A DNA stretch of 64,000 bases from Opisthorchis felineus (lineage: Eukaryota; Platyhelminthes; Trematoda; Opisthorchiida; Opisthorchiidae): contig SJOL01007534.1 in NCBI GenBank assembly GCA_004794785.1, positions 45,892 to 109,891 on the forward strand, given 5' to 3'. The translations under genes and the position numbers were made by a program. This document shows positions 15,501 through 30,400 of the stretch, piece by piece (within the stretch, counting starts at the first letter, position 1; every line of letters starts with the position of its first letter). Under the pieces are notes generated by a model. The model ran no database searches. It saw only the letters and a list, made by a program, of their open reading frames with translations, and had not been told where the DNA came from.

Positions 15501-18500
15501 TGCAATAACAAGCTTCCAGACAACTTGTGGGTAACTCGTAGGACTGGGGTACGTATATTTTGTTGATAGTCAGATTACGCGGATATATTGTGGTCCGTAT
15601 TCATAAAACAAAGCTTTGTTTGCAAAAGCTTCACAAACCTGTCCCTATTGTGTTTTATTGGAGGGGGGTACACTTCACTCCATCAAAATAAGTTTCACAT
15701 TGAAGTGGTTTCACTAAGAACTCTGAACAAAATGATACAGGAACGTTGGAAAAGCGCATTGGTTGAGTTCGTGGGGACCTGCAGTCTAAACGGACTGCTT
15801 AGCTGTCGGATGACGATGGATTTGTTAGTTGTCCTGAGTTTATTTTAGCCATATCATTACCGGAAAACAATTCAATGCATTATGGAGCAGAATGTATCTG
15901 CCAGCACTGGTGAGCACGGCAAGAGTAAAACACGATACACAAGGAACCCGGATATACAGAAAGTCTGACTAGCTACATTGCCGGGTTGACTTGAAAGCTT
16001 TGAAAGCTTGTCTCGTCGAACTCTGTCTTTTCTAGTCTTGAAACCTGTGTGCTCGTTTCCTTACCGTCCGTAGTGGTTGTTTTAAATGTGCACAATAATA
16101 AGATACTTGTTTCTCTGTCCATCATATGCCGTTGGCCTGTCGTATCAGTTTGCCAGGGAACCACTGATCGTTAATCTGTCGGACCTACTATTTACACAGC
16201 ACCGTCATTGGGTGGGATCACTCAATGCTGATCGGCTCATTTCAGCTCCGAGCTGGTCGGACTACCGAAGCATTGAAGCTCACTTAATATCAGTGATAGA
16301 GAAAGCACGGATACGAATACTGTGCTGGATGAAGGTGATAACTATATTCCACTTCACAACGTTAAACGAAACAGTGCAGTTAGGATGCACGACCAGAAAG
16401 CACAGAGTAATCTTGGGGCATATATTTGGTCCGCCCTGATGTGCACCAGAGTCCGCAATGCAGCAGCGCACTTGTTTGGTATGACAAAACTGCGACGGGC
16501 CTTCAGTGAGGAGGTACCTAAGGTGTAGACACAAATTACCACTCAAATCAGCGTACGAGTGTTTAATCCAACTCCACGCGCGTACCAATGGTGAGAAGCC
16601 TGTGTCCACAAACAAAAGGCTAACGAGACTGAGCATATGTCAGTTAGAGTAAAAATGCTTGTGGAGTTGTCATTCCAAAAAGCGATCGAAGATCAACCGA
16701 AAAGCCAGAGCTACATCAGTCTCCGAACTGTCATTGCGGACCAGAACAGTGCCAACGTAAATATCATACGGAGGTTTCATTCGCAGACATTTTCACATAC
16801 ACCACTATAACATCGGCCCTGTCGTAGTGAAACACCTGGTAGATGCCAAAACCAGTCACCTTGAAGCTTCTGGTTAGGATTCCCAATCTTCTATGGGATT
16901 TCGGATTGTCAGTTTCCTTGCCAATTTTCTTTCTTCGCAGGTAGTAAATAAAATTCCAAGTTTTAAAGCACGTGCGCAACATCAGCCTCATTCCTCACTA
17001 CCGAATAAACCCCATATCCTTTCGAATTATCATAAAAGCACCAGTGGCACCTACCGATTTCGCAGTGTGCTCCTGCATAACCTTGTGGACATTCACACTT
17101 GAAAGTACCACCTGGCACTACAATGCACTGACTGCCATTTTGACACGTTCCATCTAAACACGTACCAGTTTGTACGGCCGTTATTCCTGTTGGTCTCTTG
17201 GCCATCGGGACCATCCAGACTGGAAGTTCTTTGTCTGACTGCCGTGGCTCTTGATCAATAGCCTCATCCGCTGTTTCCTCGTCTGGTTGATACTTGTCAC
17301 ATCCGGGCAATATTCCGATAGCCGTTCCGTGGTGTTTTGCCTCAGGAGACGGGCGCTCAGACTGTCGATCCCCGCTTCCTGTCATCCGATCAACAGGAGC
17401 ACCAAACAGACGAGCAATGTTTGTCATGCGATCGTTGATTTGTATATCCCGAATACAACCTGATTAAAGGTAGCAACAAACGTCTTTTTACACTTAGAGA
17501 AGCTCTTGAATGCTTGAAGCGAATTCGAATTTGTATTACTGTTAGGGCTGTAAAAACTCGAAGTTAGTTACGGAAGTGAACATTGCTTCTCGTTTTTTCA
17601 TCTATTAGGGATGGAATCGACAAGAATGTTTGCGGATCAAGAACAATGAAAAAACTCAGAAAGATAAGGTCTGACGATTTGAGTAATCAGTCCGAATAAC
17701 GGTTTTCAGAAGTTGCGGAGTGCTGGTGTCTCTGGTGGATTCACCAGTTGTTGGCTTGTTCATCCAGTGCATTGGTGATGCCTCTTCAGAAGATAACGAA
17801 TCATTTGCAAATCAGCTGCCAAGCTCGCTAAATAAGCCAACGGCTAATGACGTGAATACTGAATGCTGCACTTTTCATGCGCCACGACTGAGTATCTTAT
17901 CATTAGTTTTTTTACTGAACTTGACTTTTGAAGCTATGGTGAGTAGCAGAAATGCAGTGGTTTTAAAATTACAGCCATAAGTAGGTAACTTCAGTTAGTT
18001 TCAGTAGTTAGTCGGTACTTGGGCAGAAGATACCGAAACAGCGTATCACGAACTTGTGCACCGGTCATCCAGGACAACAACTATCCTATACCGTGTGGTT
18101 AGTGGTCAACAGTAGGTGGGATGTACTTTAGATACGTGCATCTCAAAATGTTGAATTATTATATATTGTCTGATATCTTCAAACAAAATTTCTCTCTCCC
18201 TTGCATGGCTATAAATTTAACGGTTCCTCACCTTTCACAAAGTGAATGCCCACGAACATAAAAGCATTCAAGACAGTCGCAAGAATACCGTCGCGCTGTC
18301 ATCCTACTTACTTCACATTTACCGTTCTCTCTGGCCATTAGTATGCAAGTTAATCTAAAGTCTGAAGAGGGAGATTTGCGAAAACCATGGGTGAAAATGC
18401 GCAGACAACATAACCATTCATATAGGAACTTGAGTTGAACCACTACCAGGCAGCTAAAAATGCAGGGCTCTCCTCAGTTTGAAATAACCTTTGACTACTT

Positions 18501-21395
18501 GTCCGTCAAGGACTGTGATGGCCTCCTTCGGACCGAACTGCCCGAGCAAAAATGTGGGAATTTTAAAATCCCAAAGGCAAGCTAAAATGCGCACATTGAT
18601 AGTGTCTTTCCGATTGATAGCGCTTATAAGCTGACCGCCAAGCGTGGAGAACAGATCAACTGCCATCTGATCAGCAACCAACATATGCCAGTGGCTCCAA
18701 CAGTGACCAAAGTCGCAGATCCCGTTGCTTTCGGTGAGCTTGGTGAAAACTCACACAGGACTAAAAGCATGTGCAGTGTTTATCTGGTAGTTAGTTTACG
18801 AAAACATATTTTTGTAAAGCTGCTTGCCATCTACAGGAATCTGGTACACGGATGTTGGATCATTGACACTGCTTGCGAAGAGTGTCCCAGTCAGAAATCA
18901 GAAATTACTTTCTCCAATAGTTGCCCCTTCTGAATACTCGCTGCACTTTGGAGGGTACGTTTGTCTCGAATGTTTACCGAAGGATAAGCTAAACTTTGGG
19001 TAAATAAACCTCAAGCGGATTCCGTTGGGAGGAAATGCAAGTTCACCGTTGCTTTGGGTCAGAGAAGTGAGTAAAACAGATTGTTGCTGGAAATGCCACA
19101 TCAGCCGGGCTTCTGGTAAATTCCTACCAATCAACAAGAGTCAGTTCTTCCTGGGATTTCAAAGCGTTCAAACCACTGCACTAGGTTGCGGTAACCACTA
19201 GCACAGTATACTCCGACAGTTTTCAGTGTAAAAACAGGCAAGTCCAATTAACCCACGCTTGAACTAATCTGTGAATTTCTTAACTTATTTGTTTGCCATG
19301 AGAAGACATCAAACCGGTTAGAAAAGAAATGTTATTAGCTGTGTTTAGTTAGTTTCTTTTCAAGTAATTTCTGAAAAGCATGTAACATGCTGCTTTTAGT
19401 TGATGCACAAGCATTCTAAAATTACAAACCCACATTCAACGACGGGACTGCGAAATTTAACTCCGACTTCTTTAACGTACCGGTTATGCCCAGAATTCGT
19501 TTTTCATGCAGTATTCGACCCGCTGTCTCCAACCGATCTGCTGGGGCTCCACCGAAATACAGCGGGTTGTTGAGTGCCAAGTAATGAGCTGCCGTATCGA
19601 TCACAGAATTGCTCGCCGTAGACGTTGGGCGCTCTATCTGCCACTGATCATCAACCAATAACGTCAAATTTTCACCTTCGACGTGTAACTCAAATTTGTG
19701 GAACTTGCCATCATTAATCTGTCGATAAGTAGAAAGCAAGTTATTATTTGTGGTGTAAATTTACAAGGTGCGTCACCCCCTGGCCAGAGTTTACCAGTCA
19801 TCAATTTCCGTGTGTTCACAAACCCCACTCTCGATAAAACGGGTGAATTCACTTTTGAAGTCTTGAGATAGACTTGGGTACTGAACGTGTCCTACTCAAG
19901 TGGACCCAAACAGAATGAAAACCAGTCACAATATGTTTAACTACGATATTTTGACTTCGAAGAAAAGTGCACTACATTCTAAGGTCAGCTTTGTCGCGGC
20001 GCTTATCGATCGGTATTTTGTTTATGTGTTAAACAGCCCCGCTGCGCAGTCTTGTTTATTAAGAGCTACCGAAGATTATGAGACGTAATCCGATGTCATT
20101 TAAAAATACGCCTCACGCAGTTGGCTGTCACAGCTGAGCGAACAAAAACAGACAATAGGGTAATTGTTAACCCTATTTTAACACCAAACAACAAACAAAC
20201 AACACAAACAACGACAGCTTAACAGTAAACTTTGGTCGTTACCTATTGATTTCTCGTCCCCAATAGACGATATTCACCTTGGTGAGTACGGGTGAGGAAT
20301 GGAAAATGAACTTTCGTGCAGTGGTTGTTTGAGAAACACTAGAAGGCATTTAGATCAACGAGACCAACTATAAAAGCAAGGATATTTGGCATGAAGCTAA
20401 ACATTGATTTCATCTCTATAAATCTAATTTAAGCAGGATATCGTACGATACCTGGTGAAACAGTAAGACTCTGGGTCAAAATTTTATGCTACCTCAGTAT
20501 TATGAAAATAGAGGAATCGTTCCTTTTCTCCTCAGGGAGAAAGGTCGAATCCATGGAAAATTAGAACCATTCATTTTGCTATTCTAATCAATTTCCTTAG
20601 AATTTGGTAGATAAAAGTATGCTTTCGTACTAGTAAACAAGGTCGAGTCAAGGAACACTTTATCGACTTGTCAAAACACTGGATTATCGATCGGGTGAAA
20701 ACGAATAGACCAGCACAAGCTATCATGCACGCAAGATGATCCCATTTGTCGAATACCGATTAGGCATTATTTTAAACCATGTCAGCTAGATTAGTGCTTT
20801 TGCAAGCCAGGTTGTCTACCACTTTCCACTTCTCACATGAAAAACCAGTTCTCTTCAAATAGTAGGGATTCATTCAGAAGGAAAGATAGTTCCACGTTGC
20901 TTTTAACTAGGACCGTACCAGTTTCTTCGGAGAAACGCAAGCATAATAATACCGTTAGTGGAACTGCCACCGCTAATGCGATGTTCACAGTGCTACTGGG
21001 TCTTTCGCTATTTTTACATTTGTTTACCCCAAGTGGTTAAGGGTGTTTAAAGGTGAAACGAGCCTATCCAACCGCACATAGTCACTGAACCCATACGAGC
21101 GATTACTGAAAGAATATCATAACACATGCTATGGTAGTGCAGAGCGACCACTTCATAAGACTATAAAACTTCCACACCGTTGATCATTAAGTTACGTCCT
21201 TTTAACACATATTTTACCCAACTTTCAAGAAAGTATCCACCTACTTTTGCCATTACTCTGTGATATTTCCCGTCATTTCCTCAACTGTATTAAACTGCGA
21301 CTAACAAACATCTCACCGTGATCATCCGGATATACTGGATTAAATGAAATTTGGGACCATGAAGTGGCCAGTCCGACAGATAAACACCGTAGTAT

Positions 21396-21440
<45 letters not shown>

Positions 21441-24400
21441 CGTTCACTTTTAGCACCCTTTCGGTGCTTAGTTGTCGCTCTGCCCGAAGGAAGCATGAAG
21501 GCTGAGATACTGCCCAAGCCTAGACGGGAACAGTCGAGATGCCCGGTTTTGTGTTCGAACCACAGACTAACCGGTCAGTAACTTCGCACCTTAAGCACTG
21601 AGCTATCTCGAACTCGTAGCGTACTGTGAGTGTGGCAAACTTCTGCGCCATAATACTGCATTACATATTTCTAGTGGGTGCGTAATACCAAAAGAGCAAA
21701 TTCTCATCTGAACTACTAATAATAACTGGACAGAATTTATTCACTTTTCGTTCGTACGAAGTTTCAGTCTGTCTTCCATCCAGACTTATCAAACACCCCT
21801 TACGCATGAAAAAATTCAATTGTTTGCAGAATCATTGCGAATACTTAAGGGACTGGAAATTTGTCATCATTTCCTGAGGCTATGCATGTGCAACTCTAAA
21901 ATATCTGGTCCGCCCAAATCGATCTTTTCTTCATAACTTAAAATCGTACTTCCAAATGGTTTGGCTATCCGCTTCATCCAGTCTTATTTGAATTTATTTA
22001 AAAAAAACTGGAGGATTTTTGTCTTCATTTATGATGACTTGGTGACTTTTTTCTACCGACGCTTTTACTGAATGAAACGAAACCTTTCACTTCCCTGCAC
22101 TTGCTAGCTGATTACAACAGACGCTTACGAGTTTTCCCTTCAATTTCACAGACATGACCCAGATGATACCAAATACTATTTTTGATCACTTTTCTGGTGG
22201 ATCAACGAGCAGTGTATTAACTATCATAATTGATCCATGGAGTTTGGTTGCGTCTGCCACTCATTCTCACGTTTTTGTGAGCCGACATTTTTATCATTTC
22301 GAGCTCCAACAAGCCACGCGCTGTTCTTTAATCGATTCAAATCAGCTGTCTGTTGGCTTACCTCCATAACAAACATTAACTGGAAACCTGAAACTCACCG
22401 TTTAGGACAAATCCATCACGGTGGACAACTCATAGGGAACTGGTGCTTGCGCACTAGTGGCTTACAGTATTTTGACCATAACAACGTTTCACATTCCCGT
22501 GGCATGATTACTGATATTTTTGCGGATTTACCCATCCAGTTACTACTCACGCTTTCCTTGACGTATTTCCTGACTGAGGATCATTAGTCGAGAGTTGGCG
22601 CAGATATGTAACAATATGGCTGGCTGTACTATCACGGTAATATCAGTCACAGTATATAACTTCAGACAAAAGATGGCATTGAACAATATTCTAACAAACA
22701 ACTCACCCTTTTTGTCGACCGTTGCTGATGTACGGCAGACCGGTTGATTGATAACATGGCCCTTAAGTAGCCATCAGTCAAATCCACCATCAGATAATGA
22801 GCTGGAACTTCCCCGTGTTCTGTCTGCACAGTCTCAGCATAATACATGACCACCCCGGAAGATGTGTGTGTAGCCATTTTCAACCCGAGTGAACCCCGTG
22901 GAACGAGGGCACCGCGGCTTGGTGGAACAATCGCAATGTAGGAGTGGGGGCTTGGAAGACTGATTGAGAATAGGTTCTCGCAGTACTGCCCGCTAAATCC
23001 TATCAGGACAAGACAAGTTTTACACATGATCATTTTCCTAGCAGCTTTAAACGATGAAGAACGAATAACTAACTACAGTTGGGTCCACAAAATTCGTCTC
23101 AAATCTAACGCTGTTTTGGAACTTTCATTACACCCGCCTACATTGTTGTTGATTCTAGTGTGTACTTTAGGTAGAGTAATTTGAAGTGGCATTAAAAAAT
23201 CATAACCAGTTTTACGATCCCAACTAGTGTTTTATGATCAGTGTACAATTCTCCGCTTCAACCTTGTGCATCAGACACGATTGAGGAAAACACAGTCATT
23301 GTAAGGTTACAGCGAAAAGACAGGAATCTCTTGTCGAAGTTTTTAGATACTGGAAAAGGTTACAGGAAACGGGAACAGAGGATACCACAGAATGAAGTTC
23401 ACCCGTCTGTTCACAACCACCAACTTTACTTCTTGTGTAGAATCCGAAATACCAATCTGTCCATTCACGAATAAACTATCTAGTCGGGAAGCTACACTCA
23501 TAGGGTTGTTTAAAATCAACCTTACGTCAATCTTATGTTCTATTTGAGTCGGAGTTGTATGTATTTCACGAAATACGGTTATTTGTAAATCAATTTGGTT
23601 TTAACGGAAGACTCAACTAAATCTAATGTTTGTGGCATTCTTCAACCGAATGTGTTACACAAAGGCCATCTCATGTTTCATTTGGTAAGATGTTCGAGAT
23701 GTCCCCGTACTTGGGGGCTGCGCCAACCTGATGATCCTCAAAAGGGGCAAAACTAGTCATGGGCTGTCGAAGAGCTTTTGGCAAACTCATGAGTAGTCTT
23801 CTTTCAAGAAAAGATACTGCGGTATCTCAACTATCCTATCAACTGACACGTATGACGAAATTTATGTAGCACATTCAGTTGGAGAATATCATAAACGAGG
23901 AATTCAGTTGGGATTTAGCTGTTTCCAGTCAAAACGAAATTGACGTGCAGATGGGTATATTTCGCAGACTAGCTGGTACCTTAAACACCCAAATGAAATC
24001 GATTGGAACTGTCTTCCAGCATTAGGCGAGCTGTCAGAAATATTTAAGTGGCAGCTTCCAAGGGGTAATTTGGACAGCCACCTGCTGTCTGGTCCACCAT
24101 GGCAGGATGAGTAAAGTGCTTTTCCGTCTGAAGTTTTGCTGGTCTGGTTCTACACTGGTTGTGGTATACATGATGAGTTTCAACAGTGGCGAAAACAGAT
24201 GTTCTAGGATTTTCGGATTATCTCTCTAACCACTGGTCTCAAATTTCATTTTATTTTTCATATACGTTGAATGCTAACTGAGCAGAATAGCAGAATAGCT
24301 GTGTCATTCAGTTAACTTGATATAGTTGTAAAGTTTATGGTGCATCGAGATTTTGAGCAGCATTTGTCATTTCTGTTATGTTGACTTCCATAAAATCTGG

Positions 24401-27400
24401 TCGCTTGTAATATCCATCGATTATTTTTCAGTCGCTGTTTAAACCACGTGATCCAGGTCACTGGATGTAGACCCAGTTTGCGTTATTCTTTCACGTGATA
24501 CTTATTTTCTTAAGAAGGCTTCCGTAAACGGTTGACATATTTATACCAGGGGAATAAACCTTGATACAAACAAATGGAAATTCGACAAAGAAAAATTCAT
24601 AATAGGCCAAAATTACAATTTATATATATGTGCTAAACACCACAGGGTGGTGTTCAACTCCTTACCAGGTTGGCACCGGCACTGGTAGCCATCCGTTTGG
24701 CTATCCACGCAAGTAGCCATGTTTTGGCACTGATGGTATGCACACGGGGTTTCCAAGTGTGGAATGGAAAGTGATCGGATCTTGATTGGGGAGTGTCTAA
24801 CCTGGGAAGAACCAACACCCTGATTTCTACGCGCTGCTGATACACGTCTATCCATGCGGGTGACATGATTCTCCGGGTTCCATGTTGGACGTTCGCAGTA
24901 CACGCCTAAATGTGTGAGAAAAGAATGTGCTGGTAGAAAACAACAAGCCTCAGCATATGTTGTTTGCATGCCACAGTTCAGTAACACAAGAGGCCTTACT
25001 AAAAGCCAACCAACCAAAAACTGCTGCATCAAGATGGACTTCTTGCATATGTTGATGTATAGTCTCGCTACATATTCAGATAAAACCCACTCAAATATTC
25101 CGACTGGTTGGTTCAGTACGGAAATATTGCAGCAGGATCTTGCGTTTTGTACCCTAAATCTAGTTCAAAACCTGAGTGAGATATGTGAGGCTGCCAGCCT
25201 TCTGAGGGTCACAAATTGATCAGGCCATTAAATTCTTTTTAACATTGACATTCTAAAATGCAGCTCAAAAATCAACGCAGTAGTTTCACACTTAATGCAG
25301 TAAATCCAAAGATAATTCAACCAGTGGGGTGTGTCTTACCGCAAGATTACTTTAAGGACTGGCTTCAACAACGTAAGTGGGTGAATGCGATTGGGTGTGG
25401 GTTGGCCTTACCAAAAGACTAATTTTATGGATTGTCAATGTCCTGGGGACAAAAAGTTTCGGAACACTCCGGAAAATGCTTCCATAGGGTCATCCTTATC
25501 GATCTCATGACTACCCTCTAAAAAGAAGAGAAAGCGGCAACGACTGGCTAGTCATCAACCTGGGTCATTTGCTTTTTGCTTGTGGGACCAAAAAGAGGAA
25601 TACGCATACCAGTTTTGCAGCATAACCATGACAGAAAATCCAAACATGCAGTTCAGGCTATTTTCAAGGCATAAAACAGGATACAACTTCAGTACTGTTC
25701 ATAAGATACTTTCTATTGAATCCAGTGCACTAATCCTCCACGGCCAGGACTATGAGGAAAATGTTCACTGTACTCTCTTGGAAAAGTGACCTCTTTTCTT
25801 CAGGGAACCACTTAGTGGATTAGTTCCAGTGAGTTTGAAAACAAAGCGACTGACTTTCCTTCAACTATTCAATTTGTGATCGGTTGCTCTATCTTGAAGA
25901 GGTTAAATGAGCAGAACGACAACTAGGGCAAACTTTACCTTCCTTTTTGGTTGTTAATGCCGCTGTTTAATGCCTCTAGGTTAAAATGAACTAGGTCCAC
26001 ACTTTCTATCGTTCATCCAGGATGATCACAAGTGATATAGTTCCATTGTTTCAGCGAAGCTTCATGCTGTACTGGAATTGACTGTGCGAGTAAACAATGA
26101 AGAGCAAAGCAGGTTGATCGCCCTACACCATGCACCAAAGCTGCCCACAGACCTTTGATTTAACAAGGTCGAGTTAGCGAGGCCGAAACTGCTAGATCAT
26201 CAATGCAAACTGCCTCAACGATTTCTATGGAATCCGTGGAGCGGGGTGCCAAAAAAATCGGTAACTTCTATCCCGTATTCCCTGTACTAACGTAATATGG
26301 GCTCGACTGTTTTTAGGAAATCCTTAATTTCGTCCACAGAAATGGGGCGCTTTTCTTCTGAGAGGCAGAAATCTCCCTGTTAGGCAAAGGCAGTCGAAAA
26401 AGCAATCGGTGTTTGATGGTTGTTCCGATTTCACTCCTTTTTGTCTTACTAAATGAACTTTGTCCAATATTTCGCTGTTTATGGAATACAGTGGTGATGA
26501 CACATTCTGAATATCCCCTCTACGTTACTGCGATACATCCCTCATGTGACCGAACTCGCCTGGATCTATAACAGGAGTGTTGTAGTTGTTCTGACAAGTG
26601 ATTTGGGTCAGATGTAGCAACCGTCAGTCCTGGGTCGTGCATCTTATCCATTACATAAGTTTGAATCATCAAGCTACTCTGATCACCTCACAGTTTAATC
26701 AACATTCAACGAAGGCCTAATGTTTGAAAATTTCCAAAGGCCTGAAATGAAGTAGTAGCCAGATTGAAACTTTTGTTTGGAATATCTTCACCAACCTGCA
26801 TAACCTGGGCGACATTTGCATATGTATTCATTGATTCCATCCACACATGTGGCTCCGTTTTCACATCGATTATAAAGGCAGTCATCTTGATTGATATGGC
26901 AATTCTTCCCTGACCAACCGCGTTCACATTCACATCTAAATTGCAAACCGTTAAATCTGAGCTGTGAGAGTGACTCACCTATATTTGTTTCCGGGAAGTT
27001 GCGTGCAAGTCGCTCCGTTCAAGCAGGGATTGACATCTTCACAGTAGATGACTGCGCGCTGGCAGGTTTTGCCTGAAAGTGAATAATATAGTTGCCTCAA
27101 GAGCATATGCCAGTTATCTAACGTGCGGAAAGATTTCCTTACGGAGCATAACAGTGGCTTTCAACACTACTACACAATGAATTTTACTCAGCATAAATTG
27201 CACATACAGTGTACTTGTTTGAGCAAGTAGCCAGTCAGTCAAAAACTACCATAGCAGGAACCATTTATTCAATCAGCCAATCAGTCAGTCACTCAATCAC
27301 TCAGCCAGTCAATTGATTGGCCATTCAATCATCCAGTGAAGCAAGTAATCACATTTGTAAACAAAATATGGAACAATCGGCTTGTGAAATGGAGGACTGA

Positions 27401-30400
27401 ACTCAAACTGAAAAATTTAGACTAGTTTTTAAGCTTGCTGCTTGCACGTAAAATTCTGAAACAGAACTTGGTATGACGCGTAGCGTGGTTAAATGTGCTC
27501 AGGATGACATCAAACACTGCAGATTCAGCTCGTATACCCAAAAGACTTTGACGAAAGCAATAAACCTTCCGAAATAAAGAGCTTGAACGTATGGGTAAGT
27601 CGCTCTCTTCGCTGGTTTATTCCTGCTTGTTGCATCTTATGCTGTAAACCCGGGGATCTCCTCAAACTACCGACACACTATAAGTAGCTCAGAAAGAAAA
27701 ATAATTTACTCCACCAGTGAAGCTTTCCTCTGAGAAGTGGTCACTCGAGGAGCCAGTCAAAACGTGAGAACGTGAAGTGAATTCAGTGCTTGTAGAATGT
27801 GTAATGCTATATTTTTTTCAAGAGCGAATTAATGGCACTGGCGATTAGCTGCTGATGGCCTAACGTTTTGGTCTTTTACTCCTGACTGAGAGTGTGCAAC
27901 TTCCACTCACTCTGGGGATTCGTGAGACTCGCACTGCTGATGATTCCCAATGTGGATGAAACAGCTGTACAGTGCTTCTGAGCACATTCGTATAGACTAA
28001 CTGCACTTACAGGACGAAAAGTTCTACTGATTATTGAGTACTGCGATTGTGCAGATAAGAATGGAATCTCGATATCCCACAAAATCTGTCTTCTTGTTTT
28101 TATATTGATCAAAGAATGACGCTAGTGTTTCGTAAACATTGTAACCAGACGCTTGAAGGTGTGTGGTGGCATCCGAGGTGCTGGCAAATGCATTGATAAT
28201 TTCAGTTCACCTTAGGGGTGACATTTTCTATGAGTGTTTTGAATTCTTTGGATACTTCCTCGTTTGTAGCACACATCAGTTGCATGTTTTCCCAGGGTAA
28301 AATTGATCTTCTCTGGCAGTTACCCACCAGTGGTTTTTGAAATCGGCTTGCATCAGTAAGTTGACGTGTCCTAATGCAATTTCAGCCGTTTCTGAAGGAC
28401 GCTTATTGGGAACACCTCATGCCGGGTTACGTGGCTTAGTGGTCTCTGGCCAACCTTTAAAGCCACTCACAAAACTGAGACAGTCCATGGTCCTCCTACG
28501 ACAAACACATACAAATTTTAAACAGAGAGATTTTTCTAGTGGCCGGAGGTTACAGGATAATACAATTTCAGGGCACTTGTGGGATTTATAGTTTGTTGGA
28601 GTGCAAAGGCTTTAGCTGTTGCTAGAACGTGCACACTGATGAGCCAAGAAGCGATAAGGGGAACTGTGTTCATGAAGTAGGGCTTCTAGAAGCAGTTGAC
28701 ACGGATTCTACCCCCCCTTGAGCACCAGTCTAATTTTCAAATGAGCGCATTTCGCGGGCTGCGTATAAATTCGGTTCGAGTAGGACACAATTTTGACAAG
28801 GAACCGAGAACTGTACCTATCTGACGCTTTCAAAGAAGGAAGAAACTGTTGTGGGCTGTCGAGGAGCTTTCGGCAGCCTTATGAGTAGTGTTTTCCATCA
28901 AGAGGCGGAATCTTCGCACGACCCTAATTGGTCTTGTTCACACAAAGCGTTTCTAGAAGTAAGTACGAATTGAGCGGCAAATAAAGGAGTTTAAACGTAC
29001 TGATTTACATAATAGCGTGACATTTATCTATTCGGGTTTCAGCAGGCAATGTATCACGCATGGTGTGTCCAGCTGACGGCCGCAAGTATCGGACAGATTG
29101 CAATAACAACCACTTTTCCGCTTGACCGGAAATTAGTTCATCAAGGCGAACTTAAATACAAATTCGTTGTTTCTCTAGTGAAATGGTCGAAAATGAGCGA
29201 AACATGAGTTCCATGTACCACTGGATTACATTAGGATTCGATAGGAAGTCGGTATAGACAGGAAGTGGCTACTAATGGTACTCTGTTAATAAGAGGTTCG
29301 TTTCCTCTCTAATTTTTTGAACGATTTTCATCGCATCATCTAAGCGGATCAGGTTAAGCCCTTCGATGGAGGTCGCGTTCACTAGTAAGCTTGTTCGAAG
29401 GGATGACTATGAGTAAGTGATCCATTATGAACAGAATGTCACATTTTCAGTTCGTTTACTTGTTTCGCAAATGTGGCGTCCCTTCAAACAAGAATAACTT
29501 CTATATTTATCAAGGGTAGTCTATATAGGACGGACGATTGCATCTACAGTCAATTATACTTCGAAATATTGCCCTTTCCTAAAAGTCCAAATCAGACGAA
29601 GTCTGCGGTCTTTTCAAGGCCCAGGGGAAGGACATACAGGAATCGGTTGTGCGACACGAGAACAACACACCTATATTCAGCTAAGAATCAAGGCTGCATG
29701 TTATACATCCGTACACATACATATGCCCACTTTCAGCAACGTGTGCATGAATTATAAGTCACCTAGTAAATCGATCAACTCGGTGCAGTTCAAAGTCAGC
29801 ATAAAACAATTTGATAGGTTGGTTCCACTGAGCCTTCGAGAATTCCGCGAATTTCGCATTTTTATTACATTATTTCACATATTTTATCACACAGTTGTTC
29901 TTAATTCACAATATTTTCAACACCTACAACAACATTGCTGGTTTACATATGCTGTGTTGCCAAGACTATGTCTGTCAGACAACGTCGAACGGAGATACAG
30001 CTTTCATGCGTTACGATGTAAGCAAAAAAAATATGACCGAAAACGCAGGTAGTTCATTTCATTTGTTTCTACTTCGGCATCCGTTTTACACTGACACAAA
30101 GATAGGTTTCTAGAAGATGCTTTCAAATAAAGTTGGAGGTAACAACAGTCAAATATCGGTATCCATTGAATGCTTTCTCCAAGATCACTGAAATTGAATG
30201 CAGTGTAATCAGGGTAAGTTCGTCGAACTGTCATTAAAACTAGCGGTATATCGTGTTGAGGAATCACTGTGCGGCTGGACGTCTACAATCTGAGATTTGA
30301 AACTACGGACATATGTGAAAGGTCGCCGGAAGCTAGGAGGCCATAACGTTTGCCAGCTAACAATAATTAAAACTGGAAGAAAAAAATAAAATATCCAGGT

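Larger units (their letters stand above)
12567..17054 (-). other. slit: slit intron E17/E18 (4488 bp)
   Basis: Rich in hammerhead-bearing repeats: a class-1 copy at 12870-12985, a 159-bp target-duplicated insertion at 13126-13284 and degraded copies near 15.0-15.4 kb. No extra EGF exon was found; phases of E17 (ends in one base) and E18 (starts with two) fit directly. Confidence 0.7.
19719..22706 (-). other. slit: slit intron E15/E16 (2988 bp)
   Basis: Contains a CAAA-rich tract (20185-20215), a CT/AT microsatellite (21396-21440) and a tRNA-derived SINE (21441-21615). No exon-like segment was found. Confidence 0.65.
23000..24665 (-). other. slit: slit intron E14/E15 (1666 bp)
   Basis: Its left half holds plus-strand hammerhead repeat sequence (23505-23975). 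The remainder (23980-24665) shows nothing recognisable. Confidence 0.6.

Noticed and set aside
18454..18684. Minus-strand 76-codon frame between slit exons E16 and E17
   Set aside because: Does not resemble LamG or EGF, and E16-E17 already join in phase through GGCIRD.
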